This document shows positions 55,085 through 64,000 of a DNA stretch of 64,000 bases, piece after piece (the stretch's first letter is position 1; every line of letters starts with the position of its first letter). The stretch is from Plasmopara viticola. Lineage: Eukaryota > Oomycota > Peronosporomycetes > Peronosporales > Peronosporaceae. Under the pieces are notes generated by a model that was not told the DNA's origin, ran no database searches, and saw only the letters and a program-made list of their open reading frames with translations. The translations under genes and the position numbers were made by a program. Location: positions 1 through 64,000 of the forward strand of contig MBPM02000032.1 of the NCBI GenBank assembly GCA_001695595.3, read 5' to 3'.

Positions 55085-55400
55085 TTCAAGTGTGCACGAT
55101 TCGATTCCGTTGAATTATTTTCGGCTTTATCCCTCCTCGGTATGACAAGCTTGAACCCTTTAGAAGAGTCAGCTGAGGCTGGTGTCGGCGCGTGCCTAAA
55201 GAAGAGTCCCTGACGACGAAACGCACAGTGTGTACGCGATCCAATTCCGTTAAATCGGATCCGGCAAAGGCATGAGGAGCGTGGAACCTTGCACAAAGTT
55301 GACTGGGGTGTGTGGTGCATTTGAAGGAGAATTTTCGCTGATGGGGGTACGATGTATGCTCGATCCGATTTTGTTGAGGTGGTTCCGGCTTTATCACTTC
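55085..55400. repeat. Degenerate tandem repeat, about 128-bp period
   Basis: CGATTCGATTCCGTTGAATT (near 55097), CGATCCAATTCCGTTAAATC (near 55227) and CGATCCGATTTTGTTGAGGT (near 55359) each lie in similar context (a GTGTRYRCGAT-like lead and a TCCGGC(T/A) follow-up), spaced about 130 bp. On the minus strand the units give related peptide strings ending in NRIEHT, LDRVHT and NRIVHT, so they might once have been coding. Confidence 0.5.
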
Positions 55401-55460
55401 AGCGCAAAGGCGACGCAGTACCATAGATCGAAACCTCTGCTGAGGTTTCTTGTCAATTAG

Positions 55461-56160
55461 TGCGAGGCCAGCTGAAGAAGCAGTGAAGAGTGCCAACGAA
55501 GAAGGCAATCTTGGCGTGCAATCAGCGCTTGCGCCTGGCATTGAAAGCAATTTGGAGAAGCTGGACAGCGAGGAGGCGGCGTCTAAGGAAAGTGAGTATG
55601 GCATTACGGATGCCAAAACGATGTGATGACAGGTGATGCGAAACTGTCCTCGAGAAGAAGAAGGTGACCTATCATCAGCGGGGGATGATGAGGACAAATG
55701 TGAGTCGCCCCCCCCCTGAAACCTGAGACGAAGACGGCAAAGGGCGAAATCTGCCGGCATGCGATGCCGTATAAAAAGGCACCGCTCAGTTGCTAAGGCT
55801 GCGTAGCGCTCTCTATATCAAGGGTTCAGAATAAAGTTGTCGGCGACCTAAGATCGCTCCAAGCTGGCAACCTTACGTGATCGTCGGACGGTAAGCGGTG
55901 TTGTCGAGTACAAGGCCGAATACATCGACGGCAACCGTCGGTGAAGCAGGCACAACCACTTACGGTTGAATGACCTGACAGAGCTAGTCCAGAACGTGAG
56001 CGTTTGGGATCTGGTCACATAGGGAGAAAGTATTTGTTTGTGCGCTATTGGCGAGGGACCGAGGACGAAACCAAATTCTTAAAGGCAAGTTCTAGATAGC
56101 AGTGGTCATGATCCGCGAGGTCTATAAAGCGGCCCAGTGGACATCGTGATTTTAAGTCTC
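55461..56160 (+). other. Decayed coding-like segment, probably retroelement
   Basis: The plus strand reads PAEEAVKSANEEGNLG and NLEKLDSEEAASKESEYG (55470-55605), an acidic Ala/Glu-rich stretch, followed after stops by VVEYKAEYIDGNRR and LNDLTELVQNVSVWDL (55899-56010). Both have protein-like composition. They recall gag-like and C-terminal parts of retrotransposon polyproteins, but no diagnostic motif is present. Confidence 0.25.
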
Positions 56161-57640
56161 GGCAATAAATTTAGCAATTTGCTACTACTAGTCCTCTTAT
56201 GATGCTTAAAAAGTCAAACTTTGTATCTTAAGATACGTGCACGTCAAACTGTCTGAATCCAAACCTTTAAAAAGAACAATGCAATTCTTCGCATTCTTAC
56301 GTTCTTACTTGAAATATTCCTATGATTGAGTCTATCGAACGCTTAAATTTCTACCCAACAGGCTACATTCGGTAACAACAATACGATTGATCATCTTTTA
56401 TAAAAACTTCGACTTCTGAAAAGGCATGGACAAGCGTTTTTCCTGAAATGATGTTGATATGCCCAAAAGTCTTAAAGGTAATCCTGAAGAGGACTTGGAG
56501 CAATTCTTAATATGTATCAGACTTGGGATGCACCCAGCAACTCTTCAAAGCTTTGTCTTCGTGCTCAACCTTGATAATAAGGAGTTATTGCGTGGGCAAA
56601 ATGCGGTAAGTAGAGCTTATAGTTACCGCCATATTGATTATAAGGCTAAAGAACAAGGCTAAACACTCTGACCAGCTGCTCAAATCTGACCTTTCCAAAG
56701 CAGCTGGAATATCTAATGCTGAAACACGCGGCGGTTAATTGGACGGTGAAGCCCACGAGGCACATCGTTGAAGAAGTCTATCTGCTTCTCGAGCGTCTGA
56801 TAAAAACCAAAAATGCCGCAGCTTCGTATCGAAACAGACCTTTTAAACATGTACACTTATTCGTGCAGGAGCTGGCGCTTTAAATGGAAAAATTGTAGAG
56901 CTGAGACGGAAGCAGCTTTTCTTTGCCTGACTTGTACACCAGAGTGAGCTTTGCTTTTACGTTGAGCGCGTCGTGAAGCAAAGGTACCCTTAACGGCACC
57001 GTAAGCTTTTAATTAAGTGGCCTGGTCCACTTCACAGCAACCATCAAACGATCGGGTCCAGCATAGTTGCTAAAAGGCTGTTGCTAATAGGTTTTAGAAG
57101 CATGAAAATGAGCAATTCCGCCGTCTTTTGCCCACACGCTGAGGTGTGGTATTTCTACCTCAAAAGCTATAGCTCCAAGATCTTGGCTTGGAGTTTTGAT
57201 AAAGCGGAGACATCTTTGAGGCATATTACCTCGTCTAGTGAATTGTATATCTCATATATGATAGTAAGAAATTTATTGGTGGTGATGACGGTAATCTTAC
57301 TAACATAGACGGTGGCGCGGAGAGCCATACAGTCGTGAGTGGAGCAAGGCTTGGCATCGTCGTGTAGAACACGCGTTGTTTTGTGTTTTGAGCTGAAAGA
57401 TTAGCAAAAAAACGGAGCCAGCAACGTTGTGCAAGCTTTATGGGATGACCAAGTTGATGCACAAAATTTTTGAGATGAGGAAAATCAATCTGAAAGCAAG
57501 AGAGAGAGAGAGAGCGTTCTGACAACGACGTAGACTCGGATGTCATTAAGCTTGTAACTGTCGCATCTAGGTTCGGCTGCAAGTACGTCGTGAGCTCCAT
57601 CATAATGCAAATGTACTACGAAACTGTACATTTGCTGCGC
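56161..57640. other. Gene-free stretch
   Basis: No recognised gene. The frame 56459-56662 (plus) is unassigned. An (AG)8 microsatellite lies at 57499-57514. The region leads into the copia relic on the plus strand and may hold its gag and protease remnants beyond recognition. Confidence 0.35.
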
Positions 57641-57659
57641 AAGAGGAGTGACATCCCAA

Positions 57660-58150
57660 ACGCGTTCGATATAGTGTATGTGGAGGCTCAGAACGCACAA
57701 AAAAACCGTCAAGTTACTTAGGATCGATAAAGCCGGCGAGTACAAAAAGCGCGGCAAAGAAAGCCTCGGTTGGTCAAACAAAATTTTACGATGTAAGTCG
57801 GAGCCGATGAACCGGACGCTGATCGAGATGACGCATTGGACACTAAAGAGAGCAGCCATGGTAGAATGCTTTGGCGCGAAGCGATAATGAAAACGGTAGA
57901 CATTCGCTATGTGTTGACAAGCTCGCCTAGCCAGCGCTCCAGTCCGTTCGAGATGGTCGTGAAGAGAAGGAGCACATGCGAGTATTCAAAATCGAGTTTT
58001 ACGTCCATATTGCGAAGGAGAAGCTCAAGAGGCCAAATGACTGCGGGTTTTAGTCCTTGCTTTTTGGCTACACAAAGCAACGCAAGGCGAGTCGACTCTT
58101 GGACGCGTAAAACGGATCGATTGCCATTTCAAGAAAGGCAACTTTGACGC
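57660..58150 (+). pseudogene. Ty1/copia integrase relic
   Basis: Three plus-strand frames in succession follow the copia integrase core and its downstream linker. First is VKLLRIDKAGEYKKRG (usual form RTDNGGEY), then MNRTLIEMTHWTLKRAAM, then a block with VDIRYVLTSS and SPFEMVVKRRS. The last, in a third frame, is VFKIEFYVHIAKEKLKRP with FGYTKQRKASRLLD. Frameshifts lie near 57885 and 57985. No LTRs were identified and the reverse transcriptase does not follow. It is an inactive fragment. Confidence 0.7.
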
Positions 58151-60280
58151 ACGAAAGGAGTAATCGGAACTGTCAAGAGTGCACACGTGATTTAATTATT
58201 TCCTCTTTTGATTCAAAACTTCACTTACGAATCGCAACAAGTAATGCTTTTGTCATTGGTCTTTACAAACTGTTTTACTTCTGACTGAATTCGCATTCAG
58301 CGCTGTGCATCGCTGCTATTGGAAGAACATCTAGAACTAGTATACGTACCATTTTTTTAAGTCTTGGTAAGAAATATTGCTTTATCAATTACTTGGCTAA
58401 AATTTAAGCTCCAGCTTACATAGCGTATTGGCTTGTGCTTCAATTTCATTAAAAGATTTGGCGCTACTTTTCCTCTACTAATTTTCATGCTTCATTTCCG
58501 CAGTAAATTCTCCTTTTGCGTTGAAGGACCAGCACTTTTATCAAGTTTCTACAATGAAAAAACACTTTACTGTTAGCTTGTGCAGCCGTCCACCAGCCTA
58601 ATTTTGACCTAATCAAATATTTGCTCAACACCGTAACCAAGTCTGGGTCGCTTTCATGGCGTGATCTTTCTTTGTTAATAACTAATTTCTAAATTGTGTT
58701 ACAAGACAAGCGAGTCATACTTTTAACTAGACTTCTTTCTTTATGAGTTATACCGACAAAGCTATTCCAGATATGATAACGCTGATGTCGACGTTGACGC
58801 AAGCACTTTTTTCTTGATGGCGAAGGCCAACTGCAAATTTGTCATTGGGTAGCGATGTTATTCTTACTGTTTCAATACTCCTGCAACTTTTAGCTAACAA
58901 ATACGCTGATCAAACAGACAGGTTAGCTTTTTGATTCTAGTAGTGGTAAAGATCATTGTCGCTCTTGCTTTTGATCGCATTTTCTCAAATTGCCGTTCGG
59001 GGAGCTGACTTTTGTTCGCTATTGAGCTATGAGCACCACATATAATTTAAATACGCCATGATAGCAGCATTTTGCACCACATGACGTCATATGTGTCTCT
59101 CAAAGCCCAACAGCTTCGTAATCTTATCATGATACATGCTGCAAGGGAGTGCTACATCGTCGTTTTCGTCTTGTGGTATTAGGAACTACGTGGTCCTGAA
59201 GGTTACACAATCTACACAAGCTGTATAGTAAGAGATTTCTACTTGGAGCAAGTGCTCTACGCGGTGGCGAAAGGAAAAGGACAAAGTCGTGTGAGCTAAA
59301 CTAAAAATTTACTTGACGCAACAAAAGGCTTCATCGGTGAGACGCCAGCGAGTAGTCCAGTTGATGCGCTGATTGGAATCTGAGAAAGTGCGCATTTTGG
59401 AATCACGGGATTATGACATGCGAAGAATTTGCTAAGGTGCTTAAATGCAAATTGCGCCTTGTGAAACCGAGAAATGCCAAATTTGCGACTCGGTCTTGCT
59501 CTCTGGTTTTTGGTCTTGCTTCGTAGAAAATGACCAAATGCTTACAATATGCAGTCGGAACCATGTTTTTATCTCTCTTTTTTGCTGTTAGACCTCTTTC
59601 AAATTATTAATATTTTTTCTAGCCACTATGTTTCACTAGTCTCAGCAATACCAAAAGTTCAATTATATTAGTAAACGCGAGTTGAATGTTGCTTACAACT
59701 TTTAGCCTACAAAAGCAGAGCGCATACTCGGCGACGCGCACACGAAGGCACAATAATTACACTAGTATAGATAGCATACATCCAGACAAGTGGAGGTATC
59801 TAGCTCATCCATGTAGCAATAAAATAGTCTGAGCGTCAAATTAGACCGGCATCGCAAGATAGAGCTGCTTTTAGCGGTTCTTTCTATCTTGTCCTCTATA
59901 GGGCACTAGATCTGTGTGATTTACTGCAGTGCTAGAAGACGAAAGGCGTATATTGTCTGCGCTTGAGAGCTATACTTTGACAATTTTAAAGTGCATATAA
60001 TGAATTTATGATGGCACCCAAGAGGAGGTATTTCAATTGGTAGAAAGTATGTCTAGCAAAAGATCTTAATCCTTTAGAAATATAGAACTTAATAATTGTG
60101 TGTTGTAATTAGATATAAAGTCAGCTATATACCCAATATTTTAATTTAGGTTTAATGAGATGTGAACCCATATTGCAGCTAAGGCTTTCCTCCATATCAT
60201 AACTGGAGCCGCTAACCCTCCAAAAGTTTTCGTTAATTTTCCCACACCCTGTTAAGACACAAAAATGTACAAAAAGTCGA
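58151..60280. other. Gene-free stretch
   Basis: AT-rich with no frame of note. Nothing recognisable on either strand apart from scattered short homopolymer runs. Confidence 0.4.
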
Positions 60281-61110
60281 AAGGCAGTAAAGCATGCGGA
60301 AGTAAGACGAGGAGCTGAAGCCAAATTTGTGGTCGGCGAGTACAACGCAGAGGAGGACGAATTTGTGTCGGTGCTGCAGAATGTAGAGGACGGGCAGCGA
60401 TTTCACCGACAGTTGGGCCGTAAGAAGTTTTTGTGGAGAGCTTTGACTAGGCAAGAAATTCTTCTTTACATGGCAGATTGCGTATCAGATCAAAAGTCGA
60501 AACACAACTTGCAAAGGTCAATGGGAAGCTCGTCGTCTATTGGCCGAGAGTCGGTACGCAGTGGCTGGCTATACAAGCAGGCGAATGTCATGTACGTATA
60601 TGAATAAGAGTCGAGTTTGCGAAAAAATGAATTAAGTTGAGATTTTTTAGAAAAAGGCGGAAACGACAATGTCTTTCGTACTGATTAAGGAAACAAACGT
60701 AGCAGCAGGAGAGTACTGCGTCGCTGCGGAACTATAAAGGCAGCAACTTTGGCAAGCTGCGTGGAGAGATGCATTTGCAGGATGGCATGCTATCTGCACG
60801 CTTTTTAGAGCCCGATGATACCAAGCGACCGTTCTGTTTTGAGGTAGCTGGTGAAGATTTTTCGTTTGTCTGCTCTGGATTGAATGACGAAGATACGAGC
60901 GTCTAGGTCTGTTTACTACGGACTTTGTCAGGCGGTGAAAACGGTACTATCACGCCTTCTGCTGCTCTACTCAGCTCGCTATCCAGTACCAAGCAATTAG
61001 AATCGGTGGATGGGTTGAACGGTGTATGTATATGCACCAGCACGATCAAAGCACGGAGCATTGGCATTTTGGGAATTATTAATTTTTCTAGCTATTTCCT
61101 CACGTCGTAG
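60281..61110 (+). pseudogene. PH-domain protein gene, broken
   Basis: Exon-like sequence runs from about 60281 (RRGAEAKFVVGEYNAEEDEF ... FHRQLGRKKFLWRALTRQEI) to SVRSGWLYKQANV, the start of a pleckstrin-homology domain. A strong donor, GTACGTA (60592), and an acceptor, TTTTTTAG (60650), define a 59-nt intron. After it, KRRKRQ and FVLIKE lie in different frames, and a further shift precedes LRNYKGSNFGKLRGEMHL ... RPFCFEVAGEDFSFVCSGL. A TAG then replaces the expected invariant Trp of the last PH helix (DTSV-stop-VCLLRTL). PH domains bind phosphoinositides or proteins at membranes. Two frameshifts plus the nonsense codon make this a pseudogene; N- and C-terminal limits are uncertain. Confidence 0.65.
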
Positions 61111-62558
61111 AGCTGCGTCGAGTGCCTCACACAAGCAAGTCACCGGAGGAAATTTTTATCAGGCGCAATGTATATAAAAGTTTTATAATCTGACAAAAAA
61201 CCCTGGTTGCTGCAGCTAATTAACGTATAAAATTAAAGTAAAAGAGGGTTTAAACCCTGTCTTTGGTAATTGAGGAGTGCTATAAAAAGGCAAGGTGTGG
61301 GGGCGGTTAGCAGCTCTCTTAATCATTAAATTTAATAATTTAAAAATCATTAAAGGTGATGTGGATAACGAAATATATGAAAAATGTATTTGAAGGTTTT
61401 TGAGTTAAAACGATGATTACGAGCTATCGTAGTATTACCTAACTTATTTATAAAAATTTCCACGGAAAGTCTCATTAAGACGTATATTAGTTAATCCAAA
61501 AAAATGAACAGTTATCAGAAATAATGTAGAGAAAAGAAAAAACGATCAATACTACGCTTCACATTCCTGGAATTGTAATTTCTTTGAATATAAACGTCTC
61601 CGAAACGTTTTACGCAATGTTTGAAGATATTTTAAAAGGATCTAAAGGAGTATTCTTGATGTCATATAGTTTCTATCGAGATTTTCTTTTTTTCTGGATT
61701 GAAGTAACGTTTTACAACAAATAGCCTCACCTTTTCGATATTTTATGTAGATGTCTAATAGGTTTTGTATTACTATAACCCTTAGTTTTTTCCTCATTAT
61801 TCTGACAAAATCGTTCTTTTTTCATCAAGTGTTGGTATCTCATACTCTATACAATACCTCGTTTTTACTGAATTTACTACATGGATAACATATATGTTTA
61901 ATTTGATATCGATTGAACCCTACACGCAAGTATACTTCTTAAGCTTTTGTTCGATCTTGTATGCTCGCTCTTCAAGCTTGTACGCTCACACGTCAAATAT
62001 TTGCTTTCAAAGTCTATATATAAAGGCTTTAACGAAGTAATATAAGTTTTCCAAGCATATACGTTGGGGAGGGTCTATCGGGAATGCAGGAATGATAGAA
62101 AGCCCGCATACCGACTATCGCTAGGGTTGCCTTCTCCGAAGACACTGAGTTTGTACATACTGTATTAGTATCCCTGTCCGATATCAGATTGCTCGATCAG
62201 CGACGAATCTTAATAAAGTCTCTCTCTAGTCCAATTACCGGATGTAGCGTGTCAATCGGAGCTCTGAATTTTTGTCCAGTTAAGACGTGTTTTTCTCAGA
62301 GCGCGAGGGTACCATGTGTTTAGTAAACCCTTAGCGCGGGTAGGGCTGTTTGATACAGAATTGTAGAGGTTTAAATTTGGGCCACGAACGTGGAAAGGTC
62401 GCTAAGCGCGCGAGAGGGAGGGAGAAACTGGAAACATTCCTCGTTTGTCTGGGTGGAGAGCAAGCGAGCGAGAAGACAGGGCGAAGTTTGGGCCGCGGAA
62501 TTAGCTTGGCGAACCGTAGACGTCCCTTCCCTTCCTTACTTATTTTCATTCAGACATT
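61111..62558. other. AT-rich spacer and promoter of the A20/AN1 gene
   Basis: Mostly AT-rich with long A/T runs and no recognised gene until about 62350, where GC content rises. TTATTTTCATTCAGACATT (62540-62558), just before the start codon of the zinc-finger gene, resembles the oomycete initiator type (TCATT core followed by a T/A-rich part). Confidence 0.4.
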
Positions 62559-63032
62559 ATGCAGCAAGAGCGAGAGAGTGCCGAGCTGTGCCTCAACGGC
62601 TGCGGGTTTTTTGGCGCGCCAGGCAGCGGCGGAATGTGCAGCGTGTGCTGGAAGAAAACCATGTCGGACCGACAGGCTGCCGTGGCGTCGCCACGCACCG
62701 CAGATGTGAAGGTGGACGTAGCGGCTGTGCTTGAAACGACTGCGCCCGCGTCGGCCGATCTCGTGGATAATAATAGTGCGACGCTCAAGGAAGAGGCAGC
62801 CGAGACGCTGGTGGCGGAGAAACTCGTGCAGAAAAACAAAAAGCGGTGCTGGGAATGCAAGAAAAAGGTGGGCCTGACGGCCATCGAGTGTCGATGTGGC
62901 TACGTCTTTTGCAGCAGCCACCGGTTTGAGGACCAACATTCGTGTACGTTTGACTTTAAGACGGCGGATCGCGCTGAGCTGGCACGCCGTAACCCTGGCG
63001 GTGGTAAATTCAGCAAGCTAGAGAAGCTATAA
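62559..63032 (+). CDS. A20/AN1 zinc-finger stress-associated protein
   Basis: Proteins of this class pair an N-terminal A20 finger with a C-terminal AN1 finger, bind ubiquitin and modulate stress responses. In this 157-residue frame, C11, C15, C27 and C30 form the A20 finger (C-x3-C-x11-C-x2-C, LCLNGCGFFGAPGSGGMCSVC). C97, C100, C111, C113, C118, H121, H127 and C129 form a complete AN1 finger (CWECKKKVGLTAIECRCGYV and onward). The linker is acidic and Ala-rich and a KFSKLEKL tail ends the protein, as in relatives. Length is typical. The start ATG gives the usual short lead before the A20 finger. No intron or defect. Confidence 0.93.
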   Translation: MQQERESAELCLNGCGFFGAPGSGGMCSVCWKKTMSDRQAAVASPRTADVKVDVAAVLETTAPASADLVDNNSATLKEEAAETLVAEKLVQKNKKRCWECKKKVGLTAIECRCGYVFCSSHRFEDQHSCTFDFKTADRAELARRNPGGGKFSKLEKL

Positions 63033-64000
63033 TCTAGATCTTGTGTTTTGGCTCAAAGTCTGATCCGCCGAGCAGTAGACTGGACGACGGCGCCTCGCGA
63101 TCAGTCAAGTGCTGACTTTGCGAGGATGGCCGTCGATCAGCATGCTGCTGGAGACGAAGAATATGCAAACGCGCTGGATGGTTATGATTGGTCGACGACG
63201 CGTTTGTGTGGTATTAGGACGGGCCTGAAGAATTAGTCAGTTAGCACAGTGCCGTGGTCACTCGGACACTCGTTTATCTTTTCGCCATCCATTTCGCTCT
63301 ATTTTAGCTGCCTTGTCTTTAAGAAATTGGTCTTTTTGTCATTTATTATGGTCTGGATTGCACCCTCCTACGCGTTGTACCATCGCACTGCTATTTCTAT
63401 AGAAAAAGCCATCTACTAATTCTTATATTTTGCTTTCTATCTCATGATAAGTATGCATCATCAAAGGACGTATCCATGTGGTGGGAGTCTAATCCACCAG
63501 TCAATTTTTGCAGATACTCGATGCCTTTTGTCGGGTCAAATTGATGTTGGCTTTGATTTGACTTAGTCGGGCTCCGCAAAGATGTGTTTCAATGTTCCTT
63601 GTCACAGTAGTATGGTAATTACCGTGGCAGACTAATCTAAGGTCAACTCATTAGCTCGTTGCGAGCACACATCTGAAAAAAAGGCAATATTAAACACTTG
63701 AATTAAACGAGGGAGCAGAATGAGACTTTTCTGATGAGATGCATGCAATGAAAATCATCTACGTGAGAGTATTAGTCCATACCATAAGTTTTAAGCTGCT
63801 TGTGGTCCGTATTGTGGCAACATCTTTTCTAGTTTCCCAGTCCCCGCAAGGTGTACGACTGTACGACTGATCGTGACAAATATTTGAGGGGTGGGTTTAG
63901 TCTTCCGGACGCAATTTCCGAGCCGTAGACTTTTATAGAGCGTGTTTGTCGTATCTTGGAAATCGTTCAAACTTGAAATCTTGTCTTGAAAGCAATTACA
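63033..64000. other. Downstream spacer to window end
   Basis: A 62-codon frame at 63048-63236 (plus) directly follows the zinc-finger gene but starts with TTG, lacks known motifs and is probably 3' untranslated sequence. The remainder shows nothing recognisable; a gene could begin beyond the window. Confidence 0.35.

Noticed and set aside
62350..62939. Frames overlapping the A20/AN1 gene on both strands
   Set aside because: The A20/AN1 frame has both complete zinc fingers; the others are shadows.
63048..63236. Small protein gene after the A20/AN1 gene
   Set aside because: It has no ATG start, no motif, and directly follows a stop codon where 3' untranslated sequence is expected.

Overview
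The window starts at a chromosome end. About 50 copies of CCCTAAA (the C-rich strand of a TTTAGGG telomere) run inward from base 1. TTTAGGG telomeres, introns of 55-90 nt, AT-rich retroelement-filled spacers between less AT-rich genes, tRNA-derived SINEs, chromodomain Ty3/gypsy and MULE relics, and a signal peptide plus RXLR-like protein all point to an oomycete (stramenopile), most likely a Phytophthora or downy mildew relative. No rRNA, functional tRNA, CRISPR array or bacterial-type operon was seen.

Layout. Bases 1-3000: telomere, then two head-to-tail partial copies of a decayed Penelope-like reverse transcriptase element. Bases 3000-10900: no intact gene; a MULE transposase fragment and small repeats. 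Bases 11.0-12.4 kb: a TRM11-type tRNA methyltransferase that is complete in sequence but broken by four single-base frameshifts. Bases 12.6-18.7 kb: a decayed multi-pass membrane protein gene, then a 5'-truncated chromovirus with one LTR, on the same strand. Bases 20.7-22.1 kb: a short TIR element with a retroposon nested in its left end, and a second copy of that retroposon nearby. The first intact conserved genes are folylpolyglutamate synthase (22.4-24.1 kb, minus) and the ribosome-biogenesis protein NOP16 (24.2-24.7 kb, plus), which diverge from a 102-bp spacer.

Bases 24.7-34.2 kb are gene-free apart from a second short TIR element and decayed fragments. Then come an 846-residue protein of unknown function (34.2-36.8 kb, minus), a short two-exon bZIP (38.5-38.9 kb, plus), and a two-exon secreted or type I membrane protein with an 8-cysteine head and a Ser/Thr-rich stalk (39.2-40.3 kb, minus). 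Two SINEs sit in duplicated copies of the same 15-bp target at 45.4-46.0 kb. A small RXLR-like membrane protein (48.7-49.0 kb, plus) converges on an isoprenylcysteine methylesterase-like hydrolase (49.1-50.9 kb, minus). After more retroelement debris (52-58 kb) and a broken PH-domain gene (60.3-61.1 kb), the window closes with an intact A20/AN1 zinc-finger protein (62.6-63.0 kb, plus).

The genes do not form one pathway. The intact ones are ordinary single-copy housekeeping or signalling genes separated by decaying sequence, and gene integrity falls toward the telomere: no intact conserved gene lies in the first 22 kb. The most notable signals are the telomere-proximal tandem Penelope-like element in the orientation expected for end attachment, the TRM11 copy with four equal-sense frameshifts, the two SINEs at one duplicated target, two short TIR elements that each keep only the FAR1-like domain of a MULE transposase, and the RXLR-like and 8-cysteine surface proteins.
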